NCBI GenBank assembly: GCA_004020365.1
Contig: SAQR01000016.1
Span: forward strand, 47,451-111,450
Reading direction: 5' to 3'
Length of the DNA: 64,000 bases
From: Mesorhizobium sp.
Lineage (GTDB): Bacteria; Pseudomonadota; Alphaproteobacteria; Rhizobiales; Rhizobiaceae
Each line of letters opens with the position of its first letter. Position 1 is the first letter of the stretch. The position numbers and the translations under genes are program-made. Positions 8,681 to 18,123 of this stretch are shown one piece after another. The notes beneath the pieces were generated by a model. That model worked only from the letters and a program-made list of their open reading frames with translations. It was not told where the DNA came from and ran no database searches.

Positions 8681-10683
8681 TGAACCGCTGGTTCGCGCTG
8701 CTTGCCGCAATCTTCGTCGCCGCTTTGATGGCGAACACCGCGCGTGCCGAAGGTCCGGTGATGATCGTCGACGATCCGGCCGTGCTCGCCGCTCTCGATG
8801 CCAAAGGTTTTGGCTTCGCCGGCATTTTCGGCGTCGATGGCATGGGCGACCTGAAGACCCTCTATGACAGGGCCCCGGCCTATCATCGGATCGTCGAAAC
8901 GATTGCCGGCGATGTCGCCGCGCTGCGCGCCGAGATGAAGGCCGGCGGGCGGCCGCTCTACGAGGTCACCGACGGCAATGTCGGCCGCATCATCGACATG
9001 CGCTGGCTGAAGACCGACGCCGCGCGCTTCCGGCTGGTCGGTGTCGTCAACCGGCTCGATCGGCGTGATTTCGCCGAAATACGAGGCGACGGGGGCTGCG
9101 GCGAGGTGCGTTTCGTCTATCGCCTTGCCTACAGCTTCAAGAAAAACGGCAAGGTTCTGGCCTCGCGCTTGCCGTTCAATTTCAATGCCATCTATAGCGT
9201 CGCGCCGGACGCCGATGGCGGCTGTGTCGGCGTTGCCGGACGCTGGACGCCGCAGCTCGATGAGACCGTCGATATCGGCTGGCTCATCGGCGGGCCGCTT
9301 GAAAAGGCGGGGCTGAGTTTTAAGCAGCTCGAGCTCAACGCCCAAATGGTGCGCTTTCCCTCCGGCCAGGAGACCGAATTTGGCGGCCAGGCTGCCTACC
9401 TCATGCGGATTTTTGGCATCGATGGAGAGACGGTCAGCGAAAAGCCGCTGGAAAACACGCCGGATGTGGCGCTGCTCTCGGAAGACGCCGCGCTGAAAGC
9501 AAAACTCGCCGACTATATCAGCGCCAATGTCGCGGCGGTCGACCTCGGCGTCTACGAAATCCCGGATGAATTCCTGGCGAAGAAAGTCGTCTCGTGGTCG
9601 ACTTTCGGCAGCGCGAGGCTGGCCAACCACCCGTTCACGCCGCTGTTCCAGCCCGCGGATTTTTCCGGGCTCGACTATTCCGCGCTGAAGCTGCTGCGCA
9701 CGCCGGAAGCGCTGGTCGAGCGGCTCGACAATGGCGCCTGCCAAGGTTGTCATCAGGCTGGTTCGACCGCCGGTTTCCATTTCATCGGCCTCGACGACAA
9801 GACGACATCGCCGCTGAACCGCATCGAGGTCGGCATCTCGCCGCACCTTCATGCCGAGATGCCGCGGCGCGAAGCCTGGCTGCGTGCGACCGCCGACGGC
9901 AAGGAGCCGAACCGCCTCCGCCCGCTGTCCTTCGCGCCGCCGGCCGCATGGAAAGACGCCGGCGAGGTCGCTTACGCACCGGCCGAGATGGCGATGCCAT
10001 GTTTGATGCCGGACGATGCGGCCCGCTTCGGCACGACCTGGCAATGCGGCGGCGGCACCGTCTGCACGGCGCTGGCGACCGCATCGGGGGTGCGGACGAA
10101 ACTGGCGCAATGCCTGCTGCCCAAGGACATCGAAAAGATGTTTTCCGGCCATCCATGCCTGACTGGCTCGATCGCCAGCAACGACACGCAGCCTTTCAAT
10201 GACCGCTACAGCATTACAGGCCAGTTCGCGGCCCTTGCCACCGATATTTCGCGCACCGCCTACACTTGCCGGCCGCCGAAGATCGGCGTGCCGGCCGGCA
10301 TCGCCTATCGCGGCTGCAGTGACAAGGACCGTGCCTTTGCCGGCTTCAAGCCGGGCAAGCCGATGCCGAACGAGATCTGCGGGCTGGTCGGCGGCAAAAA
10401 ATTCGACATCTGCGTGGCGACCAACAATTTCGACCAGTGCTTGGGCGGCGCCGTCAATCGCGGCAACCGGCCGGCTTGCTCGGCCGATCATTTCTGCCGC
10501 GAGGATTATATGTGCCAATCGCTGCCGCCCGATACGCCTGGTATCGGCAAGGTGAAAGGTGTCGGCTTCTGCTCGCCGACCTATTTTATCTTCCAGATGC
10601 GCATCGACAATCATGCCACGCCGTGGTCTGGCGCCGTCCGCGCGACGATGGGCGCGGGGTTCGGCGCGGCGGAAGCGGAGTGA
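8680..10683 (+). CDS. Exported protein with one CxxCH motif, function unknown
   Basis: A 667-residue protein with a signal peptide (MNRWFALLAAIFVAALMANTARA, cleavage probably after ARA). It contains one cytochrome-c-like CQGCH motif at about residues 354-358, which could bind haem covalently, and a cysteine-rich C-terminal third. I do not recognise a named domain. The ATG overlaps the TGA of the upstream gene (TGATG). Such proteins occur as conserved hypotheticals in rhizobia. A single CxxCH without other c-type features leaves haem binding open. Confidence 0.75.
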   Translation: MNRWFALLAAIFVAALMANTARAEGPVMIVDDPAVLAALDAKGFGFAGIFGVDGMGDLKTLYDRAPAYHRIVETIAGDVAALRAEMKAGGRPLYEVTDGNVGRIIDMRWLKTDAARFRLVGVVNRLDRRDFAEIRGDGGCGEVRFVYRLAYSFKKNGKVLASRLPFNFNAIYSVAPDADGGCVGVAGRWTPQLDETVDIGWLIGGPLEKAGLSFKQLELNAQMVRFPSGQETEFGGQAAYLMRIFGIDGETVSEKPLENTPDVALLSEDAALKAKLADYISANVAAVDLGVYEIPDEFLAKKVVSWSTFGSARLANHPFTPLFQPADFSGLDYSALKLLRTPEALVERLDNGACQGCHQAGSTAGFHFIGLDDKTTSPLNRIEVGISPHLHAEMPRREAWLRATADGKEPNRLRPLSFAPPAAWKDAGEVAYAPAEMAMPCLMPDDAARFGTTWQCGGGTVCTALATASGVRTKLAQCLLPKDIEKMFSGHPCLTGSIASNDTQPFNDRYSITGQFAALATDISRTAYTCRPPKIGVPAGIAYRGCSDKDRAFAGFKPGKPMPNEICGLVGGKKFDICVATNNFDQCLGGAVNRGNRPACSADHFCREDYMCQSLPPDTPGIGKVKGVGFCSPTYFIFQMRIDNHATPWSGAVRATMGAGFGAAEAE

Positions 10684-10718
10684 GCTTTTGCCGTGTTTGC
10701 TTTCGCGACATCAGCGCC

Positions 10719-12251
10719 TCACAACGGAATGTTATCGTGCTTCTTCCAGGGGTTTTGCATATCCTTGTTGCGCAGCATGCGCAGCGCGCGCGCAATGCGG
10801 CGCCGGGTCGAATGCGGCATGATCACCTCGTCGACATAACCGCGCTCGGCGGCGACGAAGGGCGACAGGAAGCGATCCTCGTAAGCCTTTGTATGTGCTG
10901 CGATCTTCTCCGCATCGCCGATGTCCTTGCGATAGATGATCTCGACCGCGCCCCTGGCGCCCATCACTGCGATCTGCGCAGTCGGCCAGGCATAGTTCAT
11001 GTCACCGCGCAGATGCTTTGACGCCATCACGTCATAAGCGCCGCCATAGGCTTTTCGGGTGATCACGGTGATCTTCGGGACGGTCGCTTCGGCATAGGCG
11101 AACAAGAGCTTGGCGCCGTGCTTGATCAGCCCGCCATATTCCTGCGCGGTGCCGGGCAGGAAGCCTGGAACGTCGACGAAGGTGACGATCGGAATCGAAA
11201 AACAGTCGCAGAAGCGCACGAACCGCGCCGCCTTGCGGCTGGCGTCCGAATCGAGCACGCCCGCCAGCACCATAGGCTGGTTGGCGACGAACCCGACCGT
11301 GCGGCCCTCGACACGCCCGAAGCCGGTTACAATGTTTTTCGCAAAATCCTGCTGGATCTCGAAGAAGTCACCCTCGTCGGCAACTTTAAGGATCAACTCC
11401 TTGATGTCGTAAGGTTTGTTGGCGTTGTCTGGGATCAGTCGGTCGAGCGACAGATCGTGATCGGTGACCGACTGGTAGCATTCGATCTCGGGGATTTCGG
11501 CCGTGTTGGAGGCGGGCAGCAGATCGACCAGCCGGCGCATCTGCAGCAGCGCCTCGACGTCATTGTCGTAGGCGCCATCGGCGATCGACGACTTGGTCGT
11601 GTGGACGAAGGCGCCGCCGAGGCTCTCGGCGGTTACCGTCTCGTTGGTGACGGTCTTCACCACGTCCGGGCCGGTGACGAACATGTAGGAGGTGTCGCGA
11701 ACCATGAAAATGAAGTCGGTCATTGCCGGCGAATAGACGTCGCCGCCGGCGCAAGGGCCCATGATCAGCGAAATCTGCGGGATGACGCCGGAGGCGAGCA
11801 CATTGCGCTGGAAGATCTCGGCATAGCCGCCAAGTGCTGCCACGCCTTCCTGGATGCGGGCGCCGCCGGCGTCGTAGAGGCCGATGATCGGCGCGCGGTT
11901 GCGCAGCGCCATCTCCTGCACCTTGACCACCTTTTCGGCGTGGGCCTCGGACAGCGAGCCGCCGAACACGGTAAAGTCCTTGGCGAAGACATAGACCGGG
12001 CGGCCATTGACGGTGCCCCAACCGGTGACGACGCCGTCGCCGGCGATCTTGGTTTTCTCCATGCCGAAATCGGTCGAGCGATGCTCGACATACATGTCGA
12101 ACTCCTCGAACGAGCCTTCATCGAGAAAGACGTCGATGCGTTCGCGCGCGGTGAGCTTGCCCTTCTTGTGCTGAGCGTCGATACGGGCCTTGCCGCCGCC
12201 CATGCGCGCCGTGGCGCGGCGGCGCTCGAGTTCCTTCAGCACGTCCTTCAT
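10719..12251 (-). CDS. pccB: Propionyl-CoA carboxylase beta chain (acyl-CoA carboxyltransferase)
   Basis: A 510-residue biotin-dependent carboxyltransferase. Both halves of the crotonase-like fold are visible: [20 protein letters not shown] with the oxyanion-forming [16 protein letters not shown] in the first and [16 protein letters not shown] with [10 protein letters not shown] in the second. It transfers CO2 from carboxybiotin to propionyl-CoA to give methylmalonyl-CoA. The 510-residue length is that of PccB. The ATG at 12251 gives the normal start [12 protein letters not shown]; 44 further in-frame residues upstream are unlike the family. The alpha (biotin) subunit is not in the window. 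Confidence 0.93.
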   Translation of the reverse strand: MKDVLKELERRRATARMGGGKARIDAQHKKGKLTARERIDVFLDEGSFEEFDMYVEHRSTDFGMEKTKIAGDGVVTGWGTVNGRPVYVFAKDFTVFGGSLSEAHAEKVVKVQEMALRNRAPIIGLYDAGGARIQEGVAALGGYAEIFQRNVLASGVIPQISLIMGPCAGGDVYSPAMTDFIFMVRDTSYMFVTGPDVVKTVTNETVTAESLGGAFVHTTKSSIADGAYDNDVEALLQMRRLVDLLPASNTAEIPEIECYQSVTDHDLSLDRLIPDNANKPYDIKELILKVADEGDFFEIQQDFAKNIVTGFGRVEGRTVGFVANQPMVLAGVLDSDASRKAARFVRFCDCFSIPIVTFVDVPGFLPGTAQEYGGLIKHGAKLLFAYAEATVPKITVITRKAYGGAYDVMASKHLRGDMNYAWPTAQIAVMGARGAVEIIYRKDIGDAEKIAAHTKAYEDRFLSPFVAAERGYVDEVIMPHSTRRRIARALRMLRNKDMQNPWKKHDNIPL

Positions 12252-12600
12252 CGCTCGATCCCCAAAGAGAAGCTGATTTGTGGTAATCATGGCGGCAAGC
12301 GAGCGCAAGCGCCGCTTTCGGACTGCTTTGTTTTCGCAAGCTGGCTGTGCTTTCGCCGCCGATCTCGATACGCTGGCGGGCATAGCTGGCCGTCGGTTAG
12401 GCGCAGCTTACCAACCGCCCCCACTTCGCTTGCTGGGGCAGCGCCCGCGCTCGATGTCGAGATTGGCGATTTGGAACGAGGAATAGCAAGTTCGCCCTTG
12501 CGGACACGATCTGCCTCTGGCGCGAATCGAACAGGGAACAAACAGCCTTCAACGGCGAAACTTCTTGGCAGGCATTCGCCGGATATGGCAAACTGAATTC
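12252..12600. other. 349-base interval with no supported gene
   Basis: Between divergent pccB and the antitoxin gene. Open frames exist on both strands but none has a ribosome binding site or a recognisable product. It must hold the pccB and toxin-antitoxin promoters; I cannot place them confidently. Confidence 0.5.
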
Positions 12601-12837
12601 ATGAAGAACAGCATTGAAATATCCGAGGATTTGAACCGCCGGATCGACATGTTGGCCTCGCGCTCAACCCTGACTCGCGATCAGATCATTGAGGACGCGC
12701 TGTCCCATGGCCGTTCTCTGGCGTGGCAGGAAAAGTGGATCGCCGGTGTTCAGGCGGGGATCGAGGCCGCCGACCGTGGAGACTTCGCAAACGAAGAAGA
12801 GATCGCGGCGGTTCTCAACAAATACGGTCAGGCATAG
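12601..12837 (+). CDS. Ribbon-helix-helix antitoxin of a ParDE-type module
   Basis: A 78-residue protein with an N-terminal ribbon-helix-helix DNA-binding fold (MKNSIEISEDLNRRIDMLAS, then RDQIIEDALSHG). The C-terminal part with WQEKWIAGVQAGIEAADRGDF is typical of CopG/ParD-like antitoxins that wrap the toxin. The toxin gene follows after six bases. It probably represses its own promoter. The start is the ATG at 12601; an in-frame upstream extension lacks family character. Confidence 0.85.
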   Translation: MKNSIEISEDLNRRIDMLASRSTLTRDQIIEDALSHGRSLAWQEKWIAGVQAGIEAADRGDFANEEEIAAVLNKYGQA

Positions 12838-12843
12838 CGGTCG

Positions 12844-13131
12844 GTGCGAATTGTCTGGACCCGACACTATCTGATCGAGCTTGCATCAATCGGCGACTAT
12901 ATCGGCCAGCATAACCCGCGTGCTGCCGCCCGCCTCGTCAATGACATTCATTCAAAGACTGCTCGGCTATTGTCCACCAATCCGTTTATCGGACGTGTCG
13001 GCGAGATCAACGGCACTCGTGAACTGGTGATTTCCGGCACACCCTACGTCGTCGCGTATCGGGTGAAAGACACTCAAATAGAAGTTCTGTTCGTCCAGCA
13101 TGGGGCGAGGGAATGGCCGGGAGAAGTTTGA
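12844..13131 (+). CDS. RelE/ParE family toxin
   Basis: A 95-residue plasmid-stabilisation-type toxin. Landmarks are RIVWTRHYLIELASIGDYI, the motif NPFIGRVGEINGTRELVI and the terminal VLFVQHGAREWP, which match ParE/RelE proteins that poison gyrase or cut mRNA. The start is GTG at 12844, six bases after the antitoxin stop, as expected for a coupled pair. The ORF is intact. Confidence 0.88.
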   Translation: MRIVWTRHYLIELASIGDYIGQHNPRAAARLVNDIHSKTARLLSTNPFIGRVGEINGTRELVISGTPYVVAYRVKDTQIEVLFVQHGAREWPGEV

Positions 13132-13478
13132 GCAGACGTTCACGGCTGCTCGTCTTGACTGTTTTCGCTGCACTGCAACATGACGCCCCTTGCATTTCGC
13201 AACGAACCGGGCCATATGCGGCGGCATAGGCGCTTGGGCCGGAACCTATCCGGCCTTCTCGACGAATGAGACTGGTTGCGTCTGTTTTCCCTCTTTCCGA
13301 CACATCGGCAAGGCGGCGAAAAAGCCCCGTGGCATGATGCCTGCGGGCACGACAGCGCAGCCGTGCGGACGATAACGTCCGCCGCCTTGTCGTTTCATCA
13401 CAGTTTTTTCGACGGCAGGTTGTTGCGCACTGCCGCCATCGATGTTTGCGGCCAGGAGCCGCGTGAAAGAAGAATATT
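13132..13478 (+). other. Long leader region before the DEAD-box helicase gene
   Basis: 347 bases without a supported gene. RNA helicase genes of this type often have long 5' untranslated regions in alphaproteobacteria. A TTGACT at 13153 could be a -35 box, but no convincing -10 follows. No clear riboswitch or operator is visible. Confidence 0.3.
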
Positions 13479-14882
13479 TTGACCAACGAAAACACTTTGA
13501 CCGGCAACAACACTGGGGAGCTTTCGGGTTTCGCAGCACTTGGAATTACGGGGGCGCTGCTCAAGGCCACCCATGCCGCCGGCTTCACCGATCCGAAGCC
13601 GATCCAGGCCCAGGCGATCCCGCCGCAGCTGGAAGGCCGTGACATTTTCGGCATCGCCCAGACCGGTTCGGGCAAGACTGCGGCATTTGCGCTGCCGATC
13701 CTTTCGAAGATTATCGCGCTCGGCACCAAGCGCCGGCCGAAGACCGCTCGCGCGCTGATTCTGGCGCCGACGCGTGAGCTCGCCGTCCAGATCGAAGAGA
13801 TGATCAAGCTGCTCGCCAAGGGCGCGCATGTCTCGACGGCACTCGTGCTTGGCGGCGTCTCGCGCTTCAGCCAGGTGAAGAAGATCGCTCCCGGCGTTGA
13901 CATTTTGATCGCCACGCCCGGCCGGCTGACGGATCTGGTGCGTGAGGGCGACCTCGTGCTTGCCGACACAAAATGGCTGGTGCTCGACGAGGGCGACCGC
14001 ATGCTCGACATGGGCTTCATCAACGACGTCAAGCGCATCGCCAGGGCGACCGCGCCGGACCGTCAGACGGTGCTGTTCTCGGCGACCATGCCGGCCGAAA
14101 TCGCCGAGCTGGCGAAAGGCCTGCTGAAAAACCCGATCCGCGTTGAAGTGGCGCCGCACAGCACCGCGGCGGCCGAGATCGTACAGGGCGTCGTCTTTGC
14201 CCGCACCAAGCAGAAGCGCCAGGTGCTGTCGACAATGCTCGCCGACCAGGCAATGAAGTCCGTCATCATCTTTTCGCGCACCAAGCATGGCGCCGACAGG
14301 GTGACCAAGGATCTTGAGCGCGACGGCTTCAAGGCCGCCGTGATCCACGGCAACAAGTCGCAGAACGCCCGCCAGAAGGCGCTGAACGATTTCCGCGAGG
14401 GTTCGGTGCGCATTCTTGTGGCGACCGATATCGCGGCGCGCGGCATCGACGTGCCCGGCATCAGCCATGTGGTGAATTTCGACCTGCCGGACGAGGCGGA
14501 GAGCTATGTCCACCGCATCGGCCGCACCGGCCGTAACGGCATGGACGGCATCGCCATCACGCTTTGCGACCCGTCCGAGAACAGCAAGCTGCGTCAGGTC
14601 GAGCGGATCATCCGCACCAAGCTGCCGATCGTTGCCGATCATCTCGGCAGTCCCGACCCGCAGCGCAATCCTGCCGAAAAGAACGAGCGCAGCTTCGAGC
14701 CGGCCAACGACCGCAATGGTCGTCGCGACGGCAGGCGACCGGGCGGCCACAACAACGGCAACAAGCGCTTCGGCGACAAGCCGGCCTTCGCCGGCGAGCG
14801 CAAGCCGGAAGGCGCCAAGGCGTTCAAGGGCAACAACAAGCGTCGTTTCGGCGGCAAGCGGCCGGCGGCACGGGCTGCGTAA
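13479..14882 (+). CDS. DEAD-box ATP-dependent RNA helicase (RhlE-like)
   Basis: A 467-residue RNA helicase. Motif I AQTGSGKTAAF, Ia PTRELAVQ, III SAT, and motif VI HRIGRTGRNG are present. Motif II reads DEGD in WLVLDEGDRMLDMGF instead of DEAD. After the two RecA domains (about 1-375) comes a basic, Gly/Arg/Asn-rich tail of about 80 residues, probably RNA-binding, with a final KRRFGGKRPAARAA. The start appears to be TTG at 13479 behind a weak AGAAGA; no ATG suits. Such helicases act in ribosome assembly and RNA decay, often at low temperature. Confidence 0.9.
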   Translation: MTNENTLTGNNTGELSGFAALGITGALLKATHAAGFTDPKPIQAQAIPPQLEGRDIFGIAQTGSGKTAAFALPILSKIIALGTKRRPKTARALILAPTRELAVQIEEMIKLLAKGAHVSTALVLGGVSRFSQVKKIAPGVDILIATPGRLTDLVREGDLVLADTKWLVLDEGDRMLDMGFINDVKRIARATAPDRQTVLFSATMPAEIAELAKGLLKNPIRVEVAPHSTAAAEIVQGVVFARTKQKRQVLSTMLADQAMKSVIIFSRTKHGADRVTKDLERDGFKAAVIHGNKSQNARQKALNDFREGSVRILVATDIAARGIDVPGISHVVNFDLPDEAESYVHRIGRTGRNGMDGIAITLCDPSENSKLRQVERIIRTKLPIVADHLGSPDPQRNPAEKNERSFEPANDRNGRRDGRRPGGHNNGNKRFGDKPAFAGERKPEGAKAFKGNNKRRFGGKRPAARAA

Positions 14883-14934
14883 CCAGACAGTGCATCCGGC
14901 CCGCGCCTGTCGGCTCGGCTCGGCTGCTCACAAT

Positions 14935-14973
14935 TAAAAAAGGCGATCGGAGCGATGCTTCGGTCGCCTTTTT
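14935..14973. terminator. Bidirectional terminator
   Basis: Stem AAAAAGGCGA ... TCGCCTTTTT with an inner CGGAGC/GCTTCG helix (one wobble pair), between the convergent helicase and hydrolase genes. Confidence 0.8.
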
Positions 14974-14983
14974 CGCCTGAGAT

Positions 14984-15970
14984 CTACTTCGCCACCGCCT
15001 CGACCCACACGACAATGCGCTGCGCGAGGAAAGCCGTGGTTGCTGGCGACAGTGCGTCTCCGGCAATGACATGATTGTCCCGATCGCCGGTATCGTCGAC
15101 CGGCACCAGTTCGTGCGCCGCGCCCCAGCGCCCGGCGATGTCGCGGGTGCGGTCCGGCCGCACGATCCCGTCCGAATCGGAAAAGATGAAGAGGGCAGGG
15201 ATAGTCGCCTTCTCCACCGGCGCGCCATAGGCCAGCTCGGTCAGCGCCACCATCGGCAGGGTCGCCGCGATCGGATAGCGGTAGGTCCAGAATTTCTCGT
15301 GCAGCGCATTGCGTGGCACGAAGCTGCGCTGCTTGCCGGCGACCAGCTCGGCGATCTCTCGCCCCCACGGCATGGTCAGAAGTTCGGCGCCAGAAGCCTT
15401 GACGCCAAAATTCGGCGAGATGAACGCTATTGCCGCCACCCCGTCCGATGCGCCCGGCTGCGTCGCAGCCCAGGCTGCCAGCGAGCCGCCGGTCGAGGTG
15501 GCGATGACGATCACCTTGTCGCCGATCGCTCGGCCAATGGCGAGCGCTTCCGCATAGTCGTTGATCCAAGCGTTGACGCTGCCGTCCGCCATTGCGGCAC
15601 CGCCCTGTCCGTGGCCGGTGAGACGGGTATAGTAAAGATTGGCGTCGAGCTGGTCGGCCACCTCGTCGGGAAGCGGACGAACCTCGCCCTTCGACGCCGA
15701 AAAGCCGTGGATATAGACGATCGACAGCGGCGTCTTGGCGTGAACCATCGGATTGGCCCAGATGATTTCCTTTTCCAGCCCGTCGTGGATATCAGGCACG
15801 GCCGCCTCCTTGCGTGCCAGATAGGCTTGCGGGTCATCGCCGATCGCGGAAGCATCGAAGCGGATCGTGGTGTCGGCTGGGACGCGCGGGCCAAGCACGA
15901 AGGCAAGGACAAGAATGACGGCGAGACCCAATACCGCAAGCACGATCCGTCGCCCCATCGCAGACTCCAT
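14984..15970 (-). CDS. Alpha/beta hydrolase with N-terminal membrane anchor
   Basis: A 328-residue protein. Residues about 7-27 (RIVLAVLGLAVILVLAFVLG) form a signal anchor, so the enzyme should face the periplasm. The hydrolase part has VYIHGFSASKGEV (oxyanion strand), a nucleophile elbow ATSTGGSLA, where the first glycine of GxSxG is changed to Ala, an acid in FIFSDSDGIV and the histidine in DNHVIAGD. This is a lysophospholipase/esterase-like set. The substrate is unknown. ATG at 15970 or 15958 are both possible. Confidence 0.8.
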   Translation of the reverse strand: MESAMGRRIVLAVLGLAVILVLAFVLGPRVPADTTIRFDASAIGDDPQAYLARKEAAVPDIHDGLEKEIIWANPMVHAKTPLSIVYIHGFSASKGEVRPLPDEVADQLDANLYYTRLTGHGQGGAAMADGSVNAWINDYAEALAIGRAIGDKVIVIATSTGGSLAAWAATQPGASDGVAAIAFISPNFGVKASGAELLTMPWGREIAELVAGKQRSFVPRNALHEKFWTYRYPIAATLPMVALTELAYGAPVEKATIPALFIFSDSDGIVRPDRTRDIAGRWGAAHELVPVDDTGDRDNHVIAGDALSPATTAFLAQRIVVWVEAVAK

Positions 15971-16054
15971 GCAATAAATCTCAACCTATGGCCACGATGG
16001 CAAACAGGCAACGACGTCCCGCCGGCGGCGGGATCGCCAACTTTGATGGCCGGT

Positions 16055-16876
16055 CTAATCGCTCGGCGGCTTGCGGTCGAAATTAAGCGGACGCGCCTTC
16101 CAGCGGGTCGCGGTGCTGATGACCCATCGGCAGAACGGTCTCGGCAGGATTCTGAGCAGCTTCAGGCCCCAGCACAAGCGCCACGGGAAGGTCACTTCGA
16201 AGCCGCCGGACTTGATGCCGCGCGCCATGCGGCGCGAGGCGCGATTGACGGGCATCAGCCCGGGCATCGGCAGCAAATTCTTCTCGGTCAGCGGGGTGTC
16301 GACGAAGCCCGGGTTTATCACCTGGATGCGGACGTTCATCTTGTCGAAATCGTACTTCAGCGACTCGGCGAGCATATTGATCGCCGCCTTGGTGCCGCCA
16401 TAGGCGGCCGTGGTCGGCCAGCCGAAATAGGCAGTGACCGAACCGACCAGGACGATATGGCCGCGCGCGCGGACGCGCATGCGCTCGATGACCGGCACCA
16501 GGCCGTTGATGATGCCGAAATAATTGACATCGAAGGACTGGCGAAATCCACGGACGGTGAGGTCTTCGCCGGCGGTCGCAATATAGCTCCCGGCATTGAA
16601 CACGGCCAGGACGATCGGGCCGAGATCCTTCTCGATCGCCGCGACCGTCCTTGCCATGCGTTTCTCGTCGGTGACGTCGCAAGGATAGGCCGTGACATGG
16701 CCCGGCATCTGCGCCGTCTCAACAACAAGCGTATCGATCGGATCGTCGTCGAGCGCCGTCACTGCGACGGCATAGCCTTGCTCCGCAAGGTCCTTGGCCA
16801 ATGAACGGCCGATGCCGCTGCTGCCGCCGGTGATCCACGCGACGCCGTCTTTTGGGTTGGCCCGGTAGAGAGTCAT
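16055..16876 (-). CDS. Short-chain dehydrogenase/reductase
   Basis: A 273-residue classical-like SDR. It has the nucleotide-binding WITGGSSGIGRSLAKDLAEQ, the NAG-type motif VFNAGSY, catalytic Ser in LVGSVTAYFG and the YxxxK pair in AAYGGTKAAINML. It oxidises or reduces an alcohol/carbonyl with NAD(P), but the substrate is not predictable. The C-terminal GFEVTFPWRLCWGLKLLRIL segment suggests a membrane-associated or lipid-related member. It stands alone, divergent from cysK. Confidence 0.88.
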   Translation of the reverse strand: MTLYRANPKDGVAWITGGSSGIGRSLAKDLAEQGYAVAVTALDDDPIDTLVVETAQMPGHVTAYPCDVTDEKRMARTVAAIEKDLGPIVLAVFNAGSYIATAGEDLTVRGFRQSFDVNYFGIINGLVPVIERMRVRARGHIVLVGSVTAYFGWPTTAAYGGTKAAINMLAESLKYDFDKMNVRIQVINPGFVDTPLTEKNLLPMPGLMPVNRASRRMARGIKSGGFEVTFPWRLCWGLKLLRILPRPFCRWVISTATRWKARPLNFDRKPPSD

Positions 16877-17019
16877 GCTATGCCCTGCGATTTTTTTAGC
16901 CTGTGCTCTAGCGGTGAAGAAATCGGATGAAAAGAGCGCTTTTCAGTGGTGAGCTTCAATGATTGGCGTAACGCAACATCTGTTTTAGGAGATTGCAGCC
17001 CGGAAATGCCGCTGGACCA

Positions 17020-17056
17020 GGCAAATTCTTGCCTTGAAACCCAAGCTTCGGGTTTC
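17020..17056 (+). other. Two adjacent hairpins in the cysK leader
   Basis: GGCAA-attc-TTGCC (17020-17033) and GAAACCC-aagcttc-GGGTTTC (17036-17056) lie 33 bases before the cysK start. They could form a leader structure or an upstream terminator lacking a T-run. I cannot match them to a known riboswitch class. Confidence 0.3.
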
Positions 17057-17088
17057 TAGGGTTCGGCCGCAAGCATAAAGGAATCTCC

Positions 17089-18123
17089 ATGCCCCGTTCT
17101 GTGATCGAAGCGATCGGCAATACGCCTCTGATCCGCCTCAACAAAGCCTCGGAAGAAACCGGCTGCGAGATCCTGGGCAAGGCCGAATTCATGAATCCGG
17201 GCCAGTCGGTCAAGGACCGTGCCGCGCTGTTCATCATCCGCGACGCCGAGCAGCGCGGGCTCTTGAGGCCGGGCGGGGTCATCGTCGAGGGGACGGCCGG
17301 CAACACCGGCATCGGATTGACGCTGGTTGCCAAGGCGCTTGGCTACCGCACCGTGATCGTCATCCCGGACACGCAAAGCCAGGAGAAGAAGGATACGATC
17401 AGATTGCTCGGCGCCGAGCTGATCGAGGTGCCTGCCGTTCCCTACAAGAACCCCAACAATTATGTGAAACTGTCGGGCCGTCTGGCCGAGCAGATGGCCC
17501 GGTCCGAGCCGAACGGCGCGATCTGGGCCAATCAGTTCGACAACGTCGCCAACCGTGATGGCCATACCCGCACCACGGCGCAAGAAATCTGGGCCCAGAC
17601 CGGCGGCAAGGTCGACGGTTTCGTCTCGGCCGTCGGCTCCGGCGGAACACTGGCCGGGGTCGCCTTCGGGCTCAAGGCCAGGAACAGGGACGTCAAGATC
17701 GCGCTCGCCGATCCGCTCGGCGCGGCGCTCTATAGCTTCTACACCACCGGCGAGCTGAAAGCCGAAGGCAGCTCGATCACCGAAGGCATCGGGCAGGGGC
17801 GGGTCACCGCCAATCTGGAAGGGTTCACGCCGGATTTCTCCTTCCAGATTCCGGACGAGGATGCGCTGCCGATCGTCTTCGATCTGATCCAGGAGGAGGG
17901 TCTGTGTGTCGGAGGCTCGACCGGCATCAACATTGCCGGCGCGATCCGGCTGGCGCGTGAGATGGGTCCCGGCCACACCATCGTGACCGTGCTTTGCGAC
18001 TACGGCACTCGCTATCAGTCGAAATTGTTCAACCCGGAATTCCTGCGTCAAAAGCAGCTGCCAGTGCCGGGCTGGATGGAACAGCGGAGCACGATCTCGG
18101 TGCCGTTCGAAGAGGTTGCGTGA
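17089..18123 (+). CDS. cysK: Cysteine synthase A (O-acetylserine sulfhydrylase)
   Basis: A 344-residue PLP enzyme that makes cysteine from O-acetylserine and sulfide. The PLP lysine lies in NPGQSVKDRAA, the phosphate/substrate loop in EGTAGNTGIGLT and the glycine loop in VGSGGTLAGV. It is about 20-30 residues longer than standard CysK, as seen in a long-form subgroup, so a cysteine desulfhydrase-like role is possible. The ATG at 17089 follows AAGGAATCTCC. Its TGA overlaps the next ATG (TGATG), forming a unit with the AlaX-like and sulfurtransferase genes. Confidence 0.88.
   Translation: MPRSVIEAIGNTPLIRLNKASEETGCEILGKAEFMNPGQSVKDRAALFIIRDAEQRGLLRPGGVIVEGTAGNTGIGLTLVAKALGYRTVIVIPDTQSQEKKDTIRLLGAELIEVPAVPYKNPNNYVKLSGRLAEQMARSEPNGAIWANQFDNVANRDGHTRTTAQEIWAQTGGKVDGFVSAVGSGGTLAGVAFGLKARNRDVKIALADPLGAALYSFYTTGELKAEGSSITEGIGQGRVTANLEGFTPDFSFQIPDEDALPIVFDLIQEEGLCVGGSTGINIAGAIRLAREMGPGHTIVTVLCDYGTRYQSKLFNPEFLRQKQLPVPGWMEQRSTISVPFEEVA

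Noticed and set aside
8566-10614. 682-codon open frame on the minus strand
   Set aside because: Antisense to the exported CxxCH protein, which has a signal peptide and coupling to the upstream gene; the antisense product has neither.
11118-12596. 492-codon open frame on the plus strand
   Set aside because: Antisense to pccB; no ribosome binding site or family resemblance.
17000-17088. S-adenosylmethionine riboswitch before cysK
   Set aside because: Two hairpins exist but the conserved SAM-II core and pseudoknot could not be found.
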